Shown here one piece after another: positions 7,997 to 19,857 of a DNA stretch of 64,000 nucleotides. The position numbers and the translations under genes are program-made. The notes below the pieces were generated by a model, which did no database searches, was not told the DNA's origin, and saw only the letters and a program-made list of their open reading frames with translations. Source of the DNA: Brenneria corticis. GTDB lineage: Bacteria; Pseudomonadota; Gammaproteobacteria; Enterobacterales; Enterobacteriaceae. The first letter of the stretch is position 1. Every line of letters begins with the position of its first letter. The stretch lies in the NCBI RefSeq assembly GCF_003115855.1, contig NZ_KZ819076.1, positions 124,001-188,000 of the forward strand, in the 5' to 3' direction.

Positions 7997-8938
7997 ATGC
8001 AGCTAATTCGCGGTATACACAATCTTCGGGCACACCATTATGGCTGTGTGCTCACTATTGGTAATTTTGACGGCGTGCATCGCGGGCATCAGATGCTGCT
8101 TGAGCGCTTGAAGCAGGAAGGCCGCGCACGCGGCCTTCCTGTCATGGTGATGATTTTCGAACCTCAGCCGTTGGAGCTGTTTTCCGCCGAGAAGGCGCCG
8201 GCGCGGCTGACTCGCCTGCGCGATAAAGTGAACTATCTGCGGAAAGCCGGCGTGGACTACCTGCTGTGCGTGCGATTTGACGCCCGCTTCGCCGCCAACC
8301 ATGCTCAAACTTTTGTTTCCACCCTGCTGGTAGAGAAGCTGGGCGTCAGGTTTTTGGTGGTGGGGGATGACTTCCGCTTCGGGGCTGGTCGCGCAGGCGA
8401 TTTCCTGTTATTACAGAAAGCGGGCCGGGAGGCGGGTTTTGACGTTATCAGCACCGCGTCATTCTGCAACGATGGTAAACGCGTGAGCAGCACCGCGGTG
8501 CGCGAAGCGCTCTACAATGACGATTTGGCGCTGGCGGAAAGCCTGTTGGGCCATCCCTACAGCATTTCCGGGCGCGTGGTTCATGGTAACGAGCTGGGGC
8601 GGACCATCGGTTTCCCCACCGCCAATCTGCCGTTAAAACGCCAGGTGTCGCCGGTCGGCGGGGTTTATGCCGTCAGCGTCTATGGCCTGGGGGATAAGCC
8701 GTTGCCGGGGGTGGCCAATATCGGCACGCGCCCGACGGTCACCGGAGACAAGCGCCAGCAGCTTGAAGTGCATTTGCTGGATGTGACGATGGATCTCTAT
8801 GGCCGTCATATAGAAGTGGCGCTACGCAAAAAGATACGTAATGAACGGCGTTTTGCTTCGCTTGAGGCGCTCAAGCGGCAAATCGCTGATGATGTGGTGA
8901 CGGCCCGGGAGTTTTTCGGGTTAAAGACACCGGTTTAA
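7997..8938 (+). CDS. ribF: Bifunctional riboflavin kinase/FAD synthetase
   Basis: RibF phosphorylates riboflavin to FMN and adenylylates FMN to FAD. The 313 residues equal the E. coli length. The N-terminal FAD synthetase (nucleotidyltransferase) half has LTIGNFDGVHRGHQ at about 18-31 and SSTAVREAL at about 165-173. The C-terminal kinase half has GRTIGFPTANL at about 205-215 and the GVYAV strand. It is the first gene of the group that continues with ileS 32 bases downstream, as in E. coli, where cofactor synthesis, tRNA charging and lipoprotein processing share one operon. Confidence 0.98.
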   Translation: MQLIRGIHNLRAHHYGCVLTIGNFDGVHRGHQMLLERLKQEGRARGLPVMVMIFEPQPLELFSAEKAPARLTRLRDKVNYLRKAGVDYLLCVRFDARFAANHAQTFVSTLLVEKLGVRFLVVGDDFRFGAGRAGDFLLLQKAGREAGFDVISTASFCNDGKRVSSTAVREALYNDDLALAESLLGHPYSISGRVVHGNELGRTIGFPTANLPLKRQVSPVGGVYAVSVYGLGDKPLPGVANIGTRPTVTGDKRQQLEVHLLDVTMDLYGRHIEVALRKKIRNERRFASLEALKRQIADDVVTAREFFGLKTPV

Positions 8939-8970
8939 TTTTTCTAGCCGAAAACGAAATCGAGAATCTA

Positions 8971-11784
8971 ATGAGTGACTATAAGACTACCCTGAATTTG
9001 CCGGAAACAGGGTTCCCGATGCGTGGCGATTTGGCCAAGCGTGAACCTGACATGCTGAAACGTTGGTATGAACAGGATCTGTACGGGATTATTCGCCGTG
9101 CTAAAAAGGGTAAAAAAACCTTTATTCTGCACGATGGCCCGCCGTATGCGAATGGCAACATTCATATCGGTCACTCAGTCAATAAAATTCTGAAAGACAT
9201 TATCGTCAAGTCGAAAACCCTGGCCGGCTATGACTCGCCGTATATCCCCGGCTGGGACTGCCACGGCCTGCCGATTGAACTGAAGGTTGAACAGCTTATC
9301 GGCAAGCCGGGCGAGAAGGTCAGCGCCGCGGAATTCCGCGCCGAGTGCCGCAAATACGCGGCCGAGCAGGTTGCCGGTCAAAAGAAAGACTTTATCCGTC
9401 TTGGCGTGCTGGGCGACTGGGATCATCCCTACCTGACGATGGACTTCGCCACCGAAGCCAACATCATTCGCGCGCTGGGCCAAATTATCGCCAACGGCCA
9501 CCTGCATAAAGGGGCCAAGCCGGTTCACTGGTGCGCCGACTGCGGTTCCGCCCTGGCGGAAGCGGAAGTGGAATACTACGACAAAACCTCGCCTTCCATC
9601 GACGTGGCGTTTAACGCCGTCGATGCCGCGGCGGTTAGCGCCAAATTCGGCGTGAGCCAGGCGGACGGGCCGCTTGCGCTGGTTATCTGGACCACCACTC
9701 CGTGGACGTTGCCGGCTAACCGCGCCATCTCCCTCAACCCTGAATTCACCTATCAACTGGTGCAGGTTGAAGGGCGGGCGTTGATTCTGGCGGCGGATCT
9801 GGTGGAAAGCGTGATGAAACGCATTGGCGTCAGCCACTGGACCGTGCTGGGCGAATGCAGCGGCCGCGATCTCGAACTGCTGCGTTTCCAGCATCCGTTC
9901 CTGGCGTTCGACGTGCCGGCGATCCTGGGCGACCACGTGACGCTGGACGCGGGTACCGGCGCGGTGCATACCGCGCCCGGCCACGGTCCGGACGACTATG
10001 TCATCGGTCAGCAATACGGGCTGGAGGTCGCCAATCCGGTGGGGCCGAACGGCTGCTACCTGAGCGGCACCTATCCGGAACTGGACGGCAAGTTTGTCTT
10101 TAAGGCCAATGATACCGTCGTCGAGATCCTGCGCCAGCGCGGCGCGCTGCTGCACGTGGAAAAACTGCTGCACAGCTATCCGTGCTGCTGGCGCCATAAA
10201 ACGCCGATCATTTTCCGCGCCACCCCGCAGTGGTTTATCAGCATGGATCAGCAAGGGCTGCGTAAGCAGTCGCTGGCCGAAATCAAAGGCGTACAGTGGA
10301 TCCCGGACTGGGGCCAGGCGCGTATCGAATCGATGGTCGCCAATCGTCCCGACTGGTGTATTTCCCGCCAGCGCACCTGGGGGGTGCCGATGTCGCTCTT
10401 CGTCCATAAAGAGACGGAAGAACTGCATCCGCGCACCGGCGAGCTGATCGAGGCGGTTGCCAAACGCGTGGAGCAGGACGGCATCCAGGCATGGTGGGAT
10501 CTCGACCCGGCCGAACTGCTCGGTGCCGACGCGGCGGACTATGTAAAAGTCCCGGATACGCTGGACGTCTGGTTCGACTCGGGATCGACCAGCCGCTCGG
10601 TGGTGGACGTGCGCCCCGAGTTCGGCGGCCACGCGGCGGATATGTATCTGGAGGGTTCCGACCAGCACCGCGGCTGGTTTATGTCGTCGCTGATGATTTC
10701 GACGGCGATCAAGGGCAAGGCGCCGTACCGTCAGGTATTGACCCACGGCTTCACCGTTGACGGTCAGGGCCGCAAGATGTCCAAATCCATCGGCAATACC
10801 GTCAGCCCGCAGGATGTGATGAACAAGCTGGGGGGCGATATTCTGCGGCTGTGGATCGGCTCAACCGACTACTCCGGCGAAATCGCGGTGTCTGATGAGA
10901 TCCTGAAGCGCTCCGCGGACGCCTACCGCCGTATTCGCAATACCGCGCGCTTCCTGCTGGCCAACCTGAACGGTTTTGATCCGCGGACGGATATGGTGAA
11001 GCCGGAAGAGATGGTGGTGCTGGATCGCTGGGCGGTCGGCCGCGCCAAAGCCGCGCAGGAAGAGATTACCGAAGCCTACGACAGCTATGATTTCCACCGC
11101 GTGGTTCAGCGTCTGATGCAGTTCTGCTCTATCGAGATGGGGTCGTTCTATCTCGATATCATCAAGGATCGCCAGTATACGGCGAAAGGCGACAGCGTGG
11201 CCCGCCGCAGCTGCCAGACGGCGCTGTATCATATTGCGGAAGCGCTGGTGCGCTGGATGGCGCCGATCCTCTCCTTTACCGCGGATGAAGTCTGGGCGTA
11301 TCTGCCGGGCGAGCGCGCGCAATACGTGTTTACCGAAGAGTGGTATGACGGCCTGTTTGGTCTGGATACGGCGGAAACCCTGAATGACGCTTTCTGGGCG
11401 GATATTCTGCAGGTACGCAGCGAAGTGAATAAGGCGATCGAGCAGGCGCGTAACGACAAGCGTATCGGCGGATCGCTGGAAGCCTCCGTCACGCTGTACG
11501 CCGACGCCGACCTGGCCGGTAAGCTTAATCGGCTGCATCAGGAGCTGCATTTCGCCCTGCTGACCTCGAAAGCCCGGGTCGAGCGGTATGAAAACGCGTC
11601 GGTCGACGCGCAGGCCACGGAACTACCCGGATTGAAAATTGCCTTAAGCAAGGCGGAAGGGCATAAGTGTCCGCGTTGCTGGCATTATGAGTCGGATATC
11701 GGCAGCAACCCCGATCATCCCGACATTTGCGGTCGCTGCGCGACCAACGTCGGCGGCAAGGGCGAAGAGCGTAAATTTGTCTGA
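8971..11784 (+). CDS. ileS: Isoleucyl-tRNA synthetase
   Basis: IleRS charges tRNA-Ile and edits misactivated valine. The 937-residue class I synthetase has the HIGH motif in PPYANGNIHIGH near residue 60, the KMSKS motif in GRKMSKSIGN near 600, and the CP1 editing insert with WTTTPWTLPANRAI and GTGAVHTAPGHGPDDY. A C-terminal zinc module (CPRCWHYE and CGRCATN) lies in the last 40 residues. This is the bacterial, pseudomonic-acid-sensitive architecture. Its TGA stop overlaps the ATG of lspA by one base (TGATG), which implies translational coupling. Confidence 0.99.
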   Translation: MSDYKTTLNLPETGFPMRGDLAKREPDMLKRWYEQDLYGIIRRAKKGKKTFILHDGPPYANGNIHIGHSVNKILKDIIVKSKTLAGYDSPYIPGWDCHGLPIELKVEQLIGKPGEKVSAAEFRAECRKYAAEQVAGQKKDFIRLGVLGDWDHPYLTMDFATEANIIRALGQIIANGHLHKGAKPVHWCADCGSALAEAEVEYYDKTSPSIDVAFNAVDAAAVSAKFGVSQADGPLALVIWTTTPWTLPANRAISLNPEFTYQLVQVEGRALILAADLVESVMKRIGVSHWTVLGECSGRDLELLRFQHPFLAFDVPAILGDHVTLDAGTGAVHTAPGHGPDDYVIGQQYGLEVANPVGPNGCYLSGTYPELDGKFVFKANDTVVEILRQRGALLHVEKLLHSYPCCWRHKTPIIFRATPQWFISMDQQGLRKQSLAEIKGVQWIPDWGQARIESMVANRPDWCISRQRTWGVPMSLFVHKETEELHPRTGELIEAVAKRVEQDGIQAWWDLDPAELLGADAADYVKVPDTLDVWFDSGSTSRSVVDVRPEFGGHAADMYLEGSDQHRGWFMSSLMISTAIKGKAPYRQVLTHGFTVDGQGRKMSKSIGNTVSPQDVMNKLGGDILRLWIGSTDYSGEIAVSDEILKRSADAYRRIRNTARFLLANLNGFDPRTDMVKPEEMVVLDRWAVGRAKAAQEEITEAYDSYDFHRVVQRLMQFCSIEMGSFYLDIIKDRQYTAKGDSVARRSCQTALYHIAEALVRWMAPILSFTADEVWAYLPGERAQYVFTEEWYDGLFGLDTAETLNDAFWADILQVRSEVNKAIEQARNDKRIGGSLEASVTLYADADLAGKLNRLHQELHFALLTSKARVERYENASVDAQATELPGLKIALSKAEGHKCPRCWHYESDIGSNPDHPDICGRCATNVGGKGEERKFV

Positions 11785-12293
11785 TGAATAAATCGATCTG
11801 TTCGAGCGGATTGCGCTGGCTGTGGCTGGCGCTGGCGGTTCTGGTTGTCGACCTCGGCAGCAAGCAGTGGATTTTAGCCCACTTCGCGCTGGGGGATACG
11901 CAGCCGCTGGTTCCTTATCTGAACCTGCACTATGCGCGCAACTATGGCGCGGCGTTCAGTTTTCTGGCGGACAAGGGCGGCTGGCAGCGCTGGTTTTTTG
12001 CCGGTATCGCCATCGCCATCGTTATCGCCCTGCTGGTGATGATGTATCGCGGCAGCGCGCGGCAAAAGCTGAATAATATCGCCTATGCGCTGATTATCGG
12101 CGGCGCCTTGGGCAACCTGTTTGACCGGATGTGGCATGGTTTCGTCGTGGATTTTATCGACTTCTATGTCGGTAGCTGGCATTTCGCCACCTTCAATCTG
12201 GCGGACAGCGCTATCTGTATCGGCGCCGCGCTGATTGTGCTGGAAGGCTTTTTCAACACCAATGATGACGCGGTCAAGCAAAAGGGTCACTGA
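11784..12293 (+). CDS. lspA: Lipoprotein signal peptidase (signal peptidase II)
   Basis: LspA is the inner-membrane aspartyl protease that cleaves the signal peptide of diacylglyceryl-prolipoproteins before the modified cysteine. The 169-residue product has four membrane helices and conserved NYGAAFSFL at about 54-62. The two catalytic aspartates lie in GNLFDRMWHGFVVDFIDF (about 110-127) and NLADSAIC (about 138-145). The family is the target of globomycin. Its start overlaps the ileS stop and its own stop overlaps the fkpB ATG (TGATG both times). Confidence 0.98.
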   Translation: MNKSICSSGLRWLWLALAVLVVDLGSKQWILAHFALGDTQPLVPYLNLHYARNYGAAFSFLADKGGWQRWFFAGIAIAIVIALLVMMYRGSARQKLNNIAYALIIGGALGNLFDRMWHGFVVDFIDFYVGSWHFATFNLADSAICIGAALIVLEGFFNTNDDAVKQKGH

Positions 12294-12766
12294 TGTCTGA
12301 GACTGTACAGAGCAACAGCGCTGTGCTGGTGCATTTTATCCTGACGCTGGAGGATGGTTCCGCGGCGGAGTCGACCCGTGAAAGCGGCAAACCCGCGCTG
12401 TTCCGACTGGGCGACGGCAGCCTGTCCGCCGAACTGGAACGGCATCTGCTGGGATTAAGGCGGGGGGAGAAACGCAAGTTCACGCTGGCGCCGGAGTCCG
12501 CTTTCGGCGCCGCAAACCCCGACCTGATCCAGTTTTTCCTGCGTCGCGACTTTGCCGAGACCGGCGTGCCGGACGTGGGGACCATCATGCTGTTCAGCGG
12601 CATGGGCGGCAACGATATGCCGGGGATCATCCGTGAGGTGACGGAAGAGTCCGTCACCGTGGATTTCAACCATCCGCTGGCCGGCCGCTCGGTTACGTTC
12701 GATATGGAAGTGTTGGATATCGACCCATCTCGGCAGGAGGTTCCCCATGCAAATCTTGCTGGCTAA
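12293..12766 (+). CDS. fkpB: FKBP-type peptidyl-prolyl isomerase FkpB (SlpA-like)
   Basis: FkpB is a cytoplasmic FKBP-fold prolyl isomerase and chaperone related to SlyD. The 157-residue product starts with a strand VLVHFILTLEDGS and has the FRLGDGSL pocket region. It also carries the insert-in-flap domain typical of the group (RRDFAETGVPDVG to DFNHPLAGRSVTFDMEVLDI). NHPLAG is the SlyD/FkpB hallmark. It is slightly longer than the 149-residue E. coli protein. Coupling to lspA is by a one-base overlap, and its last 20 bases overlap the start of ispH. Confidence 0.95.
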   Translation: MSETVQSNSAVLVHFILTLEDGSAAESTRESGKPALFRLGDGSLSAELERHLLGLRRGEKRKFTLAPESAFGAANPDLIQFFLRRDFAETGVPDVGTIMLFSGMGGNDMPGIIREVTEESVTVDFNHPLAGRSVTFDMEVLDIDPSRQEVPHANLAG

Positions 12767-13697
12767 TCCCCGCGGCTTTTGCGCCGGGGTCGATCGCGCC
12801 ATCAGTATCGTCGAGCGGGCGCTGGAGATTTACGGCACCCCGATCTACGTGCGTCATGAAGTGGTGCATAACCGCTATGTGGTCAACGGGCTGCGCGAGC
12901 GCGGCGCGATATTTATCGAACAGATCGAGGAGGTGCCGGACGGCTCGATTCTGATTTTCTCGGCCCATGGCGTTTCGCAGGCGGTGCGCGCCGAGGCCAA
13001 AAATCGCGATCTGACCGTCTTTGACGCCACCTGTCCGCTGGTGACCAAGGTGCATATGGAAGTGGCGAGGGCCAGCCGCAAAGGCGTGGAGGCGATCCTG
13101 ATCGGCCACGCCGGCCACCCGGAGGTCGAGGGCACCATGGGGCAGTACAGTAACGCGCGCGGCGGCATGTATCTGGTGGAGTCGCCCGAGGATGTCTGGC
13201 GCTTGCAGGTCAAGGACGAAAACAACCTCTGTTTTATGACGCAAACCACGCTGTCGGTTGATGATACCTCCGCGGTGATCGATGCGCTGCGCGAACGTTT
13301 TCCGCGCATTATCGGTCCGCGTAAAGACGATATTTGCTACGCCACCACCAATCGCCAGGAGGCGGTGCGCAATCTGGCGACTGAAGCCGACGTGGTGCTG
13401 GTGGTCGGCTCCAGGAACTCCTCCAACTCCAATCGTCTGGCCGAACTGGCGCAGCGCGCGGGGAAATCGGCTTATCTGATCGACGCGGCCGCGGACATTC
13501 AGGAAAGCTGGCTGAGCGGCATTACCCGCGTCGGGGTGACCGCCGGGGCGTCGGCGCCGGATATCCTGGTGCAGCAGGTCATCAAGCGCTTGCAGGCCCT
13601 GGGCGGAGAGATTGCCGTGGAAATGCAGGGGCGCGAAGAGAACATCGTCTTTGAAGTGCCCAAAGAGCTGCGCGTTGAAGTGAAGCTAATCGATTAA
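12747..13697 (+). CDS. ispH: 4-hydroxy-3-methylbut-2-enyl diphosphate reductase
   Basis: IspH performs the last step of the MEP isoprenoid pathway, reducing HMBPP to IPP and DMAPP with a [4Fe-4S] cluster. The 316 residues equal the E. coli length. The three cluster cysteines are visible in NPRGFCAGVDRAI (Cys12), DATCPLVTKVH (about 96) and DDICYATTNRQEAV (about 197). SRNSSNSNRL, which binds the diphosphate, lies near 225, with TAGASAPD further on. The ATG lies inside the end of fkpB behind GGAGG, suggesting coupled translation. E. coli rihC, which follows ispH there, is absent. Confidence 0.98.
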   Translation: MQILLANPRGFCAGVDRAISIVERALEIYGTPIYVRHEVVHNRYVVNGLRERGAIFIEQIEEVPDGSILIFSAHGVSQAVRAEAKNRDLTVFDATCPLVTKVHMEVARASRKGVEAILIGHAGHPEVEGTMGQYSNARGGMYLVESPEDVWRLQVKDENNLCFMTQTTLSVDDTSAVIDALRERFPRIIGPRKDDICYATTNRQEAVRNLATEADVVLVVGSRNSSNSNRLAELAQRAGKSAYLIDAAADIQESWLSGITRVGVTAGASAPDILVQQVIKRLQALGGEIAVEMQGREENIVFEVPKELRVEVKLID

Positions 13698-13704
13698 CCT
13701 TGAT

Positions 13705-13735
13705 GGCGGCGGGAGCGCGTTTTCTCTTCGCCGCC
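13705..13735 (+). terminator. Weak hairpin after ispH
   Basis: GGCGGCG at 13705-13711 pairs with CGCCGCC at 13729-13735, followed by a pyrimidine-rich but not pure T tract. It is a candidate end of the ribF-ispH transcript. The rest of the 274-base gap to dapB shows no gene. Confidence 0.4.
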
Positions 13736-13971
13736 TCTTCCCTCGTTCTCCCCGAATAAACCCGATCGCCGGTTAATTATCGGATAAAATGCATATTTAT
13801 GCGCCATCGTGCTTAATGCGGCGGCGTAAGCGCTAGCGGCGGACCGGCTTTACGCTTTATCCTCTCTGCGCACATAATTTTCTTATCCGCTTATGAATCC
13901 GCTGGCGATAGGGCCTCACGCCCGTTAACCTAGCGTTATTTCATGACGAAATCAGCAAAGAGAGAGACATT

Positions 13972-14796
13972 ATGCAGGATTCATCAATCATCCGTATCGC
14001 CGTTGCCGGCGCCGGCGGCCGTATGGGGCGTCAGCTTATTGCGGCGGTGGAGCAGGCGGAGGGCGCGGTATTGGGCGCCGCGCTGGAGCGTCCGGGATCG
14101 TCGCTGGTGGGCGTTGACGCCGGCGAACTGGCCGGGCTGGGCAAAACCGGCGTGGCGGTGAGCGACAGCCTGGAGGCGGTGCGCGACGACTTCGATATCT
14201 TAATCGATTTTACCCGTCCTGAAGGCACGCTGGCCTATCTGGCGTTTTGTCGTCAGCACCATAAGGGCATGATTATCGGCACCACCGGTTTTGATGAGCA
14301 GGGAAAAGCGGCTATTCGCGACGCCGCGCGGGAGATAGGCATTGTTTTCGCCGCTAACTTCAGCGTGGGCGTGAATGTGATGCTCAAGCTGTTGGAAAAG
14401 GCCGCCAAGGTGATGGGCGATTATAGCGATATCGAAATTATTGAGGCCCACCACCGCCATAAAGTGGATGCGCCTTCAGGAACGGCGCTGGCGATGGGCG
14501 AGGCGATTGCCGGCGCGCTGGGGCGCGATCTGAAAACCTGCGCCGTTTATGCCCGCGAAGGCTATACCGGCGAGCGCGATCCGCAAAGCATTGGTTTTGC
14601 CACCGTGCGCGCGGGCGATATCGTCGGCGAGCACACGGCGATGTTTGCCGATGTCGGCGAGCGCGTGGAGATTACCCACAAGGCTTCCAGCCGTATGACC
14701 TTTGCCAATGGCGCGGTTAGGGCGGCAATCTGGGTGAGATCTAGAAAAGAGGGCCTTTTCGATATGCGCGATGTGCTCGGGCTGGATGATTTGTAA
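13972..14796 (+). CDS. dapB: 4-hydroxy-tetrahydrodipicolinate reductase
   Basis: DapB reduces the dihydrodipicolinate precursor with NAD(P)H in the diaminopimelate/lysine pathway. The 274-residue product has the Rossmann motif VAGAGGRMGRQL at about 11-22. Conserved GTTGF lies at about 102-106, and the catalytic segment EAHHRHKVDAPSGTAL at about 158-173 carries the His-His-Lys site. The C-terminus ends FDMRDVLGLDDL as in E. coli. It has its own upstream region (274 bases) and a purine-rich GAGAGAGAC ribosome site, so it is probably transcribed alone. Confidence 0.98.
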   Translation: MQDSSIIRIAVAGAGGRMGRQLIAAVEQAEGAVLGAALERPGSSLVGVDAGELAGLGKTGVAVSDSLEAVRDDFDILIDFTRPEGTLAYLAFCRQHHKGMIIGTTGFDEQGKAAIRDAAREIGIVFAANFSVGVNVMLKLLEKAAKVMGDYSDIEIIEAHHRHKVDAPSGTALAMGEAIAGALGRDLKTCAVYAREGYTGERDPQSIGFATVRAGDIVGEHTAMFADVGERVEITHKASSRMTFANGAVRAAIWVRSRKEGLFDMRDVLGLDDL

Positions 14797-14833
14797 AGGA
14801 TAAGTGTAAATTAAATAAATATAACTCAATGAT

Positions 14834-14868
14834 AAAAGCGGCGATTTTATGTCGTTGCTTTTGTTTTT
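14834..14868 (+). terminator. Likely dapB terminator
   Basis: AAAAGCGGCGA pairs with the TCGTTGCTTTT arm ending at 14862 (two G-U pairs) around a short AT-rich loop and is followed by GTTTTTG. It lies 38 bases after the dapB stop. Confidence 0.65.
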
Positions 14869-15103
14869 GTGCCTTTGTTTTATTTTATTGGTTAACTTCA
14901 TTGTTTATGTCGATTTTATTGTTTTTCAGGCCCGTTTTTTTATCCTGAATCCGTAAAACGGCGCCTATGGAGTGATTTTCTTCTTTATTTTAGCCATCTG
15001 GGGCGGCAATCGTTTACTTTCCTTAGTTAACCTGCGTTTTTACGGCGGTGGGCCGGCATTTATGCCATAAGCTATATAAATAAGGGAAAAAGTGCGGTTA
15101 AAG

Positions 15104-15132
15104 TGGACAATTTAGCCGGCCATCATTAAAAT
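15104..15132 (+). promoter_or_regulatory. carAB promoter P1
   Basis: TGGACA (15104-15109), 17 bases, then TAAAAT (15127-15132) forms a good sigma-70 promoter about 110 bases before carA. The sequence from here to the carA start closely follows the E. coli carAB control region, where P1 answers to pyrimidines and purines and P2 to arginine. Confidence 0.7.
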
Positions 15133-15193
15133 GCGCCCAATTTGCCAAAAATTTACCTCGCAGGTGGTTTTTGCGTTGATTTAGATCGATTAA

Positions 15194-15232
15194 TCTGAAT
15201 TAATATGCAAATAACATGATTTTTTATTCCTT
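15194..15232 (+). promoter_or_regulatory. Tandem ARG boxes overlapping carAB P2
   Basis: TGAATTAATATGCA at 15196-15209 matches the ArgR box core TGAAT-N4-ATTCA with one mismatch. A second, weaker box, TGATTTTTTATTCC, lies at 15217-15230. The centres are 21 bases apart, the spacing of paired ARG boxes. A P2 -35 (TTGATT at 15176-15181) lies just upstream, so a bound ArgR hexamer would cover the -10 and start site. This implies repression by arginine. Confidence 0.75.
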
Positions 15233-15242
15233 GGAGGGTGTT

Positions 15243-16391
15243 TTGATTAAGTCAGCGCTATTGGTTCTGGAAGACGGAACCCAATTCCATGGCCGGGCCA
15301 TCGGGGCGGAAGGCTCGGCAGTGGGAGAAGTGGTCTTCAATACGTCGATGACCGGATATCAAGAAATCCTTACCGATCCATCCTATTCCCGCCAGATTGT
15401 GACTCTTACTTATCCCCATATCGGTAACGTCGGCGCCAACGACGCCGACGAAGAATCGCCTTCCATACAGGCTCAGGGCCTGGTCATTCGAGACCTGCCG
15501 CTGATTGCCAGTAACTACCGCAGCGAAGAGAGCCTGTCCGACTACCTCAAACGCCACAATATCGTCGCCATCGCCGATATCGATACCCGTAAGCTGACAC
15601 GCCTGCTGCGCGAGAAAGGCGCCCAGAGCGGCTGCATTATCGCCGGCGACGCGCCGGACGCCGCGCTGGCGCTGGAAAAAGCCCGGGCGTTTCCGGGGCT
15701 GAAGGGCATGGATCTGGCGAAAGAGGTCACCACGGCGGAAAGCTATGGCTGGACGCAGGGCAGCTGGACGCTGGAAGGCGGGCTGCCGGCGGCGCAAGCG
15801 GAGAGCGAACTGCCTTACCACGTGGTGGCTTACGACTACGGCGTGAAGCGCAACATTCTGCGCCTGCTGGTGGACAGAGGCTGCCGCCTGACGGTGGTGC
15901 CGGCGCAGACCCCGGCGGAGGAGGTGTTGAAACTGAATCCGGACGGCATTTTCCTGTCGAACGGTCCGGGCGACCCGCAGCCTTGCGACTACGCCATTCG
16001 GGCGATTAAAACCTTTCTGGACACCGATATCCCGGTATTCGGCATCTGCCTCGGCCACCAATTGCTGGCGCTGGCGAGCGGGGCGAAGACGGTCAAAATG
16101 AAGCTTGGCCACCACGGCGGCAATCACCCGGTAAAAGATCTGGATAATAATCGCGTGATGATCACCGCTCAGAACCACGGTTTTGCGGTGGATGAAAACG
16201 ATCTGCCCGCCACTCTGCGGGTGACGCACAAATCGCTGTTCGACCACACGGTGCAGGGGATTCACCGCACCGACAAGGCGGCGTTCAGTTTTCAGGGACA
16301 CCCGGAAGCCAGCCCCGGCCCGCACGATGCGGCGCCGTTTTTCGACCACTTTATTGAATTGATCAAGACTTACCGTTCTTCAGCCGAATAA
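15243..16391 (+). CDS. carA: Carbamoyl-phosphate synthase small (glutaminase) subunit
   Basis: CarA hydrolyses glutamine and channels ammonia to CarB for carbamoyl phosphate, the shared precursor of arginine and pyrimidines. Starting at TTG 15243, as in E. coli carA, the product is 382 residues, the E. coli length. The GGAGGG ribosome site at 15233-15238 decides this start over the ATG at 15216. The N-terminal domain begins IKSALLVLEDGTQFHGRAIG. The class I amidotransferase domain has the nucleophile in GICLGHQLLALASG (near residue 269) and the His-Glu pair in GHPEASPGPHD (near 353-355). carB follows after 14 bases. Confidence 0.98.
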   Translation: MIKSALLVLEDGTQFHGRAIGAEGSAVGEVVFNTSMTGYQEILTDPSYSRQIVTLTYPHIGNVGANDADEESPSIQAQGLVIRDLPLIASNYRSEESLSDYLKRHNIVAIADIDTRKLTRLLREKGAQSGCIIAGDAPDAALALEKARAFPGLKGMDLAKEVTTAESYGWTQGSWTLEGGLPAAQAESELPYHVVAYDYGVKRNILRLLVDRGCRLTVVPAQTPAEEVLKLNPDGIFLSNGPGDPQPCDYAIRAIKTFLDTDIPVFGICLGHQLLALASGAKTVKMKLGHHGGNHPVKDLDNNRVMITAQNHGFAVDENDLPATLRVTHKSLFDHTVQGIHRTDKAAFSFQGHPEASPGPHDAAPFFDHFIELIKTYRSSAE

Positions 16392-16405
16392 TCAGGAGCG
16401 AGAAA

Positions 16406-19630
<3,225 letters not shown>

Positions 19631-19648
19631 TTCCTTCCCGACCGGCAA

Positions 19649-19681
19649 AGCCGGCGTTGGCGACCAACGCTGGCTTTTTTT
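19649..19681 (+). terminator. Rho-independent terminator of carAB
   Basis: AGCCGGCGTTGG (19649-19660) pairs with CCAACGCTGGCT (19664-19675, one G-U pair) around a CGA loop and is followed by T to 19681. Confidence 0.9.
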
Positions 19682-19857
19682 GGGCCGCCGACTACGCTTT
19701 ATTACTGTTCCCGCTTTATTCCTGCTTCCTCTCAACCCCTTTGATTTTCTTCCTTTTTGGCGGTTTATTGCCGTATTTTAGGGAAATATCCAGATAATCG
19801 TCTATCCTTAAGCGTATTGTTTGAAGTTTTATGCGGTAAACAATATAAGAGGTGAGT

